Assembly (NCBI GenBank): GCA_024741835.1
Contig: JAENRP010000588.1
Span: 1-16,281, forward strand
Reading direction: 5' to 3'
DNA: 16,281 nucleotides
Source of the DNA: Diplocarpon mali
Lineage: Eukaryota > Ascomycota > Leotiomycetes > Helotiales > Drepanopezizaceae
A program made the translations under genes and the position numbers. Position 1 is the first letter of the stretch. Every line of letters starts with the position of its first letter. Below the pieces are notes generated by a model. The model saw nothing but the letters and a program-made list of their open reading frames with translations. It searched no databases and had not been told where the DNA came from. Shown here piece by piece: positions 8,753 through 16,281 of this stretch.

Positions 8753-9044
8753 TGTAACGACTGGGAGTATAACCTCTGCTCGGCACTGATACGTATGCGA
8801 ATCATATAGCAATGCTAATAGAACGTCTTAGTAATAACTTAGAATCAATAACTACAAAGCCCTAAAGGAGTAGAAGGGCATAGTATATATATATAAAGAA
8901 AAGAGGGTCACCTGCTTAAGTGGAGCTAAACTAGATGCCAACCGGGGGTAACCCGGTTTATAGCCTATACTAAGATTGCGCTAAGCTATAGCCGAACCAG
9001 GTACAAACTAGGGTATAACCTATATATAGTAACAATCTATTATA
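8753..9044 (-). mobile_element. 3' LTR of gypsy element 2
   Basis: The plus strand begins TGTAACGACTGGG and ends ...CTATTATA next to TTACCTCCTCTTTCG. The matching boundary of element 1 is ...GTTACA|TTACCCCTCCCTTCG, so the final TA here is probably a RIP-altered CA. Length is about 292 bp. A TATA-like run lies near 8884-8897. The alternative inner end is 9034 (GTAACA). The left end abuts the broken RT of element 1 exactly, so this LTR marks an insertion junction. Confidence 0.68.
8940..8958. repeat. GC-rich perfect hairpin within the element 2 LTR
   Basis: AACCGGG (8940-8946) and CCCGGTT (8952-8958) form a 7-bp perfect stem with the loop GGTAA. It stands out because it is GC-rich in otherwise AT-rich sequence. 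No role can be assigned. Confidence 0.7.
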
Positions 9045-9061
9045 TTACCTCCTCTTTCGAA
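9045..9061 (-). promoter_or_regulatory. Polypurine tract of gypsy element 2
   Basis: The minus strand reads TCGAAAGAGGAGGTAA just before the LTR, matching the purine tract of element 1 in position and form. It would be the plus-strand primer site in reverse transcription. Confidence 0.65.
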
Positions 9062-10323
9062 AAAAGCTTATCTTTAAGCGTCTAACTATAGGTTTATTAC
9101 TACTTAACTTATTATAATCATTTATACTATTAGTATAGGCCTAGATCTAATTCGAAAGCCTTTTAAGAGGCTTAAGGAGGTTTGGATTCTTTAAGTGAAA
9201 ATCGCAAAGTTTAAATAGCGCATATATGAAATTAAAGGCTAGGTACTACTTTAAATCTATATTGCGGCCTACTTAAGAAGCATAGTACGTAAGTGTACTA
9301 GAGTGCTTTCGGATAGTAAGCAAGTTTTCTACTTCGTATTCCTATTCTCTTGTAATATTAATGGCAAAAGGCGGATTATTCACCTAGCTATTTAAAGGGG
9401 TTTCGGGATCCTTTTAGAGGCGACTTAGGTAGAAGATATTATATACCTTTATAAAGTTAAGTAGCTTTAATTGGTATAAATTAAATACTTTCTCTACTAT
9501 CTTAAATGGGCTAGCTCTAAGGTAGCTAAGCTTTTTAAAAGGCCTATCTATAGGGTAGGAACGCATATCTAAGTATACCTGATCGCCGACTTCGAAAGTA
9601 GTAAGGCGGCGAGAGGTATTAGTAGCGTTTTATATACGTTCTTAGGCCTTAAGGATATGAGATTTAGCAAGGGTTTAAGCTTTATAATATCTTGCAAAGT
9701 ACTTAAGGGCGTCTTATCGATTAAGTTTCTAGGAAGGGGACTCCGAATTAGGTATATTAAGCTTCTAGTCCTAATTAGTATGCAAAGTGTACCTATGCAC
9801 TACTTCGAACGGCGATAAGCCACTAAGGGAGTTATAAGGGAGAGTTAGCTAGGCGAAATCCATTATAGGTAGGAATTTGCTTTAATCGTCTTAGTAGTAG
9901 CTAATAAAGGGGCGGAGGCGTTATATAAGGTACTGATTATAGTTTTCGGTTTAGCTGTCGGTTTAAGGGTAGTAGGCCGAGTCGAGGGTCAGTTTTATAC
10001 CTAAAATGGAGGTAAAAGCTTTCTAAAAGCTTAAGATAAATTAAAGGCCTTAGTCCGAGGTGATTATCAAAGGGGGACTAAAGTAGCGATATATATAGTA
10101 TATATAAAGTTAGGCTAGCTGGCGTAAATCGGTAGCCTTTCGGCAGGGAATCGATATCGCCTGCTTATTAAACTAATCAATAATTATAAGAATATTATTA
10201 TAGCTATATTTGTCTTTATTAAAACTTATATAGTCTATAGTTATATGCTCCTAAGGTCGGCTTAGTACTAGGAGGGGTTGGAGTAAACTAGGTTTCTTAT
10301 TATAAAGGACTTTGCTTCGTCTG
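9062..10323 (-). pseudogene. Gypsy element 2 pol, 3' part: integrase core and chromodomain
   Basis: A minus-strand chromovirus integrase in a single frame. The three catalytic residues are intact: Asp at 10233-10235, Asp at 10053-10055 and Glu at 9945-9947, giving D-x59-D-x35-E. Around the first Asp is a block like I-D-x-F-N-K-Q-A-I-S-I-P-C, close to the same block in element 1, so the two belong to related lineages. A G-D-Q-V-Y-L stretch (GPY/F-like region) and a chromodomain-like segment with E-Y-E-V (9330-9341) follow toward the LTR. In-frame TAA/TAG stops at Gln/Trp/Arg-like positions show it is dead. The sequence is cut just before the integrase core at 10323, where element 3 begins. RNase H, RT, protease and gag are missing from the window. 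Confidence 0.86.
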
Positions 10324-10670
10324 TGTAACGGCTGCACCTCCACTTAATGCAATTACCTGGGAGTACAGCGTTTTAAGGTTTTGCAATCTCGATTCGATAT
10401 AAGGTTTTCTCGAATTGACCCTAAAGGTATAAAAGGATATTCTTACATAATATTACATAAGCGGGCAATAGAGCTCCTAGCTGCTATATATATAAGGAAG
10501 AAGGGCTCTCTCCTAAGGAGGGTTCTCTAACTTCTTCGTTTCCTTTGTATTAGACCTATAGAATACGCCTTTTGCACCACTTCTTGCTCTTATACTTGAT
10601 CTTGCACTTTAGCGGTTCTATATTATTATATTAAATAAAGAAGTTCTTCTCTGCTAGGGATGGCTTTTAA
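10324..10670 (+). mobile_element. 5' LTR of gypsy element 3 (inner end approximate)
   Basis: It begins TGTAACGGCTGCACC, the same TGTAACG terminus as the LTRs at 6361 (minus strand) and 8753. A TATA box (TATATATATAA, 10485-10495) sits about 160 bp in and is followed by a pyrimidine-rich stretch suited to a transcription start. I could not fix the inner CA end or a convincing primer-binding site. RIP has probably changed CA to TA, and the boundary lies somewhere between about 10655 and 10685. Confidence 0.6.
10485..10495 (+). promoter_or_regulatory. TATA box of the element 3 LTR promoter
   Basis: TATATATATAA lies inside the 5' LTR, followed by a GGAAGAAGGG and then CT-rich region. Comparable TATA runs occur in the LTRs of elements 1 and 2. 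Confidence 0.5.
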
Positions 10671-10689
10671 TAATATCCTACCCTTTCGG

Positions 10690-12300
10690 AAAATCGATTT
10701 GCGATTGTTTCGACTTTCGATAGAGTCAGGATCCTAGAGATCTCTTAAATAAACTAGGAGCTTAAGTATAGCTTATTAATTAGTATAATCGAGGAACGCT
10801 TTTATTAGCTGGATTTTCTTAACTACTCCTTTTATAGAAGCGCTATAGGCAGAAGTTAAGAGAGCATTATACTATTAGAACCCTTTTTCTATAGAACCCC
10901 TTTTTGACCGAATTACTACTAAAACTAAAATCGGTAAAATGAATTCCCTACTAGCTAGAAGTCAGCAGATACGGAATATACCCGGTTCATTTAAGGAACC
11001 AGCTTCTATAAGAAGTACCCCTACCCTAGCCCTTAGGGCCGGACCTTCCTCTGCTGCTAAGGGCAAGAGACTATAATGCTATAGCTAAGCTAACTAAGAT
11101 AAATGAGACTTTTCGAACCCGAACGTCTTATAAGGAATAGTCTTAGGTTTAAAGGAATCCTTGCAATACTAAGATCAATCTAATCGACAATTGCAAAGCG
11201 AGATTAGCAGGATTGCCTAAGCTATCTTTGGCCTAAAGACCCTAGCTTATCAAAGCTAAGAAATAGCTTAGCGCATATATTAGACTATTAAGCGAGAATC
11301 TACCTACCTTTAATAAAGCGAGACTCAGCCTCCTTTGGAAGTCGATATAGATACAAAATAGCTAAAAATTCAATTAATCGAAAAGATCACCCCCTTTGAT
11401 AATAGAACCTCTTTAATGTATAAGCAGTAGTTAGCTTTAGTCTAAGACTAATTGCAAGTTAACGCCGACCTATACCCAAATAAGCGAGCTCGCCGAGCCT
11501 TTATTTAAGGATCTACTATAGGATAAGCCTGAACGTACCTTAAACCCTAGTACCTCTTAGAGACTAACCCCTTTCGAAACTGTTAAGAAATAGTAGAACT
11601 GCTAAGCAGTTACTTTTTAACTAGCTAAGAGGTAGACCTATTCCAATCTACTTTCCACTACTTCTATATAAGGGAAGCCGGTCATTTTAAAGAAACTTTT
11701 CCTTAGTTTTAGGCCTGATTCTAATCTGCTGCAATCTAAGGAGAGGTCTTAAGATTTGAGTGGTTCTTCTTTATATAGAATAAGATTACCCCTTAGCTTA
11801 GATCTGCCTACGCTCTAGCTAAGGCCTCTTAAGGGAAGGACTATACTATTATAATTAACTAATTGAATGCCCTTGATATCAAACGCCGAAGTAATTAACT
11901 TCTCAACCCTTCGACTGGAAGCAAGGCGACCCTGGTATTATATCAGAAGATATCCGGTTCGCTCTTTAATAAGACCGCTCGCGGTCTAAGCGCCAGAAGT
12001 ACCACCTAAGCTTCTAAGACACTAGCCCTAAAGCCGATTACCCCTTTTTACTAAGATACGCCAGCTAAAGCTAATTCTCCTGCTTTACCCTTTAAGCAAG
12101 CTACCTGCTAGACCTATGGCAAAACTGGTTACTATAAGACCGAGTGCCCTTTTATAAGTAAGATTAATGCCTTAGAAGATGCAAAGGAAGCTGATCCGAC
12201 TCTAGACTTAATTAAGAATAGGATCGAAATAGAAGAAGATTAGGAAAACGAAGAGGCCTAGGAAAAGACTCCTACTTAGGCCTATAAAAGTATGACTTAT
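10690..12300 (+). pseudogene. Gypsy element 3 gag, nucleocapsid zinc knuckle damaged
   Basis: Gag forms the particle that packages element RNA. The frame (codon starts as at 12106) can be followed from about 10700 to about 12300, with TAA/TAG/TGA stops at Gln/Trp/Arg-like positions. An ATG at 10939-10941 is in frame, but the frame also looks coding upstream, so the start is unsettled. Landmarks are a capsid-like region around 11600-11950 (E-V-D-L-F-Q-S-T-F, L-N-A-L-D-I-K-R-R), a basic Ser/Thr/Ala-rich linker, and a CCHC zinc knuckle at 12106-12147. The knuckle spacing C-x2-C-x4-H-x4-C is exact, but the second Cys and the His are both Tyr. An acidic Glu-rich tail follows. Pol lies in a different frame. 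Confidence 0.8.
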
Positions 12301-15300
12301 TAAAGCTAGATCTTAACTCTTTAATAAGAGGGAAGCAATTCCTAACTTCTTATACTATTAGTATAAATAGACTTAAAGTATTATTATTAGCTTTAGTAGA
12401 CATTAGAGCCCTTAGTTACCTATTTTTAAATCGTTCCCTTTCTATACGTCTTTTAAAAGCGACTAGCTTTAAAATTCTTCCTCTTCTAACCCCTATTCCT
12501 ATCTATGGATTTTAGAATACCATTTGCGCATAAGCTATATACTATATACGCTTTCACTTGACAATTGATAGAAGGCGTATTTATAACTGCCCTTAGGTTA
12601 TTCTCGACCTTAGCTAGCGCAATACTATTATTAGAGTTAAATGGATACGCCGATTCTGACTTAAACTTAACCTAAAGGAAAACCGATTCTTATAGCCTTT
12701 ATATTACCTCCTATCTCCCTGATTCGCAAAGGAAATCGTCATTCGTCTTCCCCTTTTTAAAGGACTTCGGATCCGATCCGATCATTAAGCCGACGTTAAT
12801 TATAGAGAACGAGAAATAGCTATAGATAAAGCTTGATAGATCAATAGAAGATAGTCCTACGTCAATTTGGTAGCTCTAGCTAGGCGCGAGATCCCTATTA
12901 CTATCATTAGGCTAGCGCCCCTGCCTATGACTAAGCTAGATTTAAGAAAACAGTCTAATACAAATCGACTATGATCTGATCCTATTTGCAAATGCCCTAA
13001 AGCTGCAGTTCTTATTTGCGAAATTAGTACTAATGCCTTTTATTATAATATAAAGCGTAAGGAGACGGAGTTCTTTTAAACTAGTATTTATAAAGTAGAT
13101 AGGATTCTAAAGGAAAGATATAAGCCTGAGAATCCTAATATTGAAAAGCTAATTAACGATCGACTCTTGAAATAGTACCGATCTCTAAGACTAGCTTTCT
13201 TAAAAAGGGATGCGGATACCCTCCCTCCCTATCGGTACTACAATTATAAGATACAGCTAGAAGAGCCCTTGCCTAATGCTTATTCGCCCTTCTACTGTTA
13301 ATCTACTAAGGAGCTTAAGGTTATAAAGGAGTACTTACTTAAGAATTTAAACAAAGGCTTTATTAAGACAAGTACTAGCCCCTTTGCTTCGCTAGTGCTA
13401 TTTGTAAAGAAGGCCGATAGTAGCCTCCGATTTTGCATAGACTACCGAAAGCTAAACGCACTAACTCGGAAAGACGCTTACCCGATTCCGAGGATAAACG
13501 AGCTTTTAGGGCAAGTATCCAAAGCCAAGATTTTCATAAAACTGGATATTCGGGCCGCTTTCAATCGGATACGAATGGACCCCGAATTAGAGGAATATAC
13601 CACCTTTCGAATAAGGTATAGATCCTACAAATGCAAGGTTCTCCTATTCGGCCTCTATAATAGACCTAGTACTTACTAGCAGTATATGAATAATATTCTT
13701 TTAAATTACTTAAATGATTTTTACATAGCGTATTTAAATAATATTTTAATTTACTTAAAGAATGTTAAAGAGTACTAGGGTTATATTAAAAAGGTGCTGA
13801 AACGACTTTTAAAGGCTGGCCTTTAAGTAGATATTAAGAAGTGCGAGTTCTATATTACTTAAACTTAATATCTTAGATATATTCTAATAACAACTGGGAT
13901 TGAACTAGACCTTGAAAAGGTCGAACCGCTGCGCAATTAAAGGTACTCGAAAACTGTTACTAGAGTGAAGTCCTACCTAGGATTTTGCAAGTTCTACTGA
14001 TAATTCATTTGCAACTTCAGGCTAATTGCTAAACCCCTTTTAGTTCTGACCCGACCGATAGTGCCTTAGAATTGGACAGAAGAGTGCCGAATCGCTTTTG
14101 AAAAGCTTTGTAAGCAGCTACTCTTGATTTAGCGAATTTACCATTTTAACCTTAACTTACTTACAAAGCTGGAAACTAATGCTTCTAATAGCATTATCGC
14201 TAGAGTACTTTCTTAGCAATACTCTAATAAGCAATAGTACCTAATTGGCTTCTATTTGCATATACTCTCTAACTACAAACCTAATTAGGAAATATATAAT
14301 AAGGAACTCTTTACTATTATTGAATCCTGCTACAAATAGAGACCTGAGCTTATATCACTTAAGGAGCGAGTTGATATTTACTTAAATCACCGCTCCCTTA
14401 AGTACTTTATAACTACTAAGGTTCTGACCGCGAAATAGTGCCGATAGATGGAATTCCTATCCGACTTCAATTTTCAAATCATATATACTCCTAGCAAAGA
14501 TAACCGGAAGGCCGATATTCTTAGCCGCCGAGAGTAGGATATGCCGGTTTATAAGTAAGCAAAGCTAGATGGCCGATCCTAGGTTCTAATTGCCCTAGCC
14601 CGGTTGGACCCCCGAATTAATACCGAACTGGCCGACAAATTTCTTGCCGAATCTGCCGAAAGCACCCTCGCCCTAATATTAACCAATAATCCCAATTCGA
14701 CCCTAAATCGACCTAAGGATTCCTTTGATTTAATCGAAAAGCTTTATTAAGATAACCGCAAATCCTTTTAAGAGATTCGCGCCAACCTCCCTAAGAATTA
14801 CTCTTTAAAAGACAGATTGCTTTACTTTAAGGAGCGTCTCTATATATGCCGCAATACTCCCTTATATACTTATCTAATTTAGGAAGCTTATAACCAACCT
14901 TTAAGCACGCACCCTAGTAGCTTAAAGACCTACTAGCTACTTACTCTTAAGTACTATTAGGTTGGGATAGGTTCGGACTATAAAAGATTTATTATAAATT
15001 GTAGATCTTATTAATTCTCATATTCGAAGACTATTAAACAATAAGGCCTCTTATAGCCTCTCCCTATTCCTAATTATCCTATATAGCACTTATATATAGA
15101 TTTTAAGGATTTCCCTCTTAATAAGCACGGTTTTGATCGAATCCTGGTTTTTATAGACCGACTTAGTAAGAGCGCTGTTACGATTCCTTATTAAAAAGAT
15201 ATTAACGCTTAAGGAACTGCCTGATTATTCGTTTAATAGATATATTGATTCGGCTATACTTTAGAGACAATTACCTTAGACCAAGGCCTTTAATTCGTCT

Positions 15301-16250
15301 CTTTATTTTGGAGAGAGTTCTGCTGTATTATTAGTATTAAGATTAAACTCTTTATAGCGTATTATAAGGAGACTGATAGCCAAACGGAGATTATAAATAA
15401 GTATATTGATTTAAGGCTAAGGCCTTTTATTAATTACTATTAAGATAATTGGAATAAACTGATTCTATTAATGGATTATGCGCAATCGACTCTACTTTAT
15501 ACTTCAATTGGTATAACCTTATATTAGCTTAAGTATGAAGTTGCGCCTTAGATAAGTTAGGACTGGATCTCTTTAAAAACGTCTAGCCTATAGGAGAAAT
15601 TGAACTAGGTAGAAGCTAAGCTAGTAGTAGAGAGGATGTATACAGCTTAAGAAGTAGCAAAAGGCAATATGGAACGCGCTTAGGAGAAAATGCGTAAGTC
15701 TATAAATCAATACTAAAGGGAGATTGATTAGAAACCTAGAGATATAGTCTACCTTTTGATAAAAAATCTTAAGAACTACCGCCTTAGTAGGAAACTAGCC
15801 AATTAATAGGATAGTCCTTTTAAGGTTCTTAAGAAGGTAGGCAATTTATATTAGATTAAGCTACTTATAGGTTTTATAATATATAATATCTTTGCGCTAA
15901 AGCTACTATTTAAAGATCCGCAGAACCCTTTGCTAGGTTAAGAATAACCCTAGCCTACTATAGAAAAGATTATTAGATAAGAAGAGTATAAAGTGTCTGA
16001 GATACTAGGTATACGCCTATCTTAAGGAAAGCTAGAGTATTAGGTCAAATGGACTGGTTATAACCCTAATTCAAGTTAGTATCGCGCCTTAAATTTTGCA
16101 AGATCCTTATATAAGATTTGCGACTTTTATCAGACTAATTCTACAAAGCTAGGACTACCTTAAAACCTATAAGCTTAGCTAAAGGCTTAAGAAAGTGGTA
16201 TAGATGATTATAGTCACTTGGAAGATGATAGGCCAAATGCGAAATAGGTT
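12288..16250 (+). pseudogene. Gypsy element 3 pol: protease, RT, RNase H, integrase, chromodomain
   Basis: A single frame (codon starts divisible by 3) holds all domains. Protease: A-L-V-D-I-R-A, with D-I-R at 12399-12407 where D-T/S-G is expected, so the Gly is Arg. RT: about 13320-13960, with F-C-I-D-Y-R-K-L-N, F-I-K-L-D-I-R-A-A-F and Y-L-N-N-I at 13731-13745 (family Y-L-D-D; both Asp are Asn at 13737-13742). RNase H: starts near 14169 with E-T-N-A-S (family T-D-A-S; Asp to Asn at 14178-14180). Integrase: zinc region near 14883-15030 with one His and one Cys changed to Tyr; catalytic Asp 15099-15101, Asp 15279-15281 and Glu 15387-15389 all intact, D-x59-D-x35-E. Chromodomain-like segment about 15980-16130 with L-E-Y-x-V-K-W-T-G-Y. 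Stops fit RIP; no net indel was found. The short open frame at 13433-13621 is a shadow of RT. Confidence 0.92.
12399..12410 (+). other. Aspartic protease active-site motif of element 3, mutated
   Basis: The codons read D-I-R-A in the pol frame, after a hydrophobic run (L-L-L-A-L-V). Retroviral-type aspartic proteases use D-T/S-G-A here. Both changes (Thr to Ile, Gly to Arg) are single transitions of the RIP type. The catalytic Asp itself is retained. Confidence 0.75.
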
Positions 16251-16281
16251 AGTAAATAAATTTAAAAATATAAATAAAAAA

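Larger units (their letters stand above)
10324..16281 (+). mobile_element. Ty3/gypsy chromovirus element 3, nearly full length, 3' LTR beyond window
   Basis: The order is 5' LTR, gag with CCHC knuckle, protease, RT, RNase H, integrase, chromodomain, the canonical order of a Ty3/gypsy chromovirus. It starts TGTAACGG at 10324, directly after the interrupted integrase of element 2. The window ends in the A-rich stretch after the chromodomain. It has the longest stop-free runs here (94 codons at 13395-13679), which suggests lighter or more recent RIP. Confidence 0.85.

Noticed and set aside
10655..10700. tRNA-type primer-binding site after the element 3 LTR
   Set aside because: A TGG lies near 10665, but no clear match to a tRNA 3' end follows and the LTR inner edge is not fixed, so I did not annotate it.
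13433..13621. Plus-strand open frame of 62 codons
   Set aside because: It is an out-of-frame shadow of the element 3 RT, whose motifs are in the other plus frame.

Overview
This window looks like a gene-free, AT-rich, repeat-dense block from the nuclear genome of a filamentous ascomycete (Pezizomycotina). I see no host gene, RNA gene or CRISPR array that I can support. Everything recognisable is an LTR-retrotransposon remnant. Nearly all internal stops are TAA or TAG at positions where the family expects Gln or Trp, which is the C-to-T / G-to-A pattern of repeat-induced point mutation (RIP). The genus cannot be named from the sequence.

Layout. (1) 2-3650, plus strand: a Ty1/copia pol relic in one uninterrupted frame, entering from the left window edge. 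Just ahead of its GAG-pre-integrase region it carries an in-frame coding minisatellite (89-558) with 39/48-bp spacing. (2) 3669-3820: a second short tandem array with a similar core, then an AT-rich stretch that may be a decayed copia 3' LTR. (3) 4153-5277, plus strand: an integrase-chromodomain fragment of a Ty3/gypsy chromovirus, ending in an A-rich tract. (4) 5324-6120: a GC-richer, C-rich segment of unknown identity. (5) 6121-8752, minus strand: gypsy element 1 (3' LTR, polypurine tract, chromodomain, integrase, RNase H, end of RT), cut at 8752. (6) 8753-10323, minus strand: gypsy element 2 (3' LTR, polypurine tract, chromodomain, integrase), cut at 10323. (7) 10324-16281, plus strand: gypsy element 3 (5' LTR, gag with zinc knuckle, protease, RT, RNase H, integrase, chromodomain), running off the right edge before its 3' LTR.

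Elements 1, 2 and 3 read as a nested stack: element 3 interrupts element 2, and element 2 interrupts element 1. The missing 5' halves of elements 1 and 2 should lie beyond the right edge. The fragment at 4153-5277 is a close, gap-free paralogue of the end of element 3 (offset 10986).

None of these elements looks autonomous. Each pol nevertheless keeps one frame across all the motifs I checked, so decay has been by point transition rather than by indels. No undescribed functional system is evident. The most unusual items are the copia coding minisatellite, its echo downstream of pol, the nested stack, and the A-tailed integrase fragment flanked by a short direct repeat.
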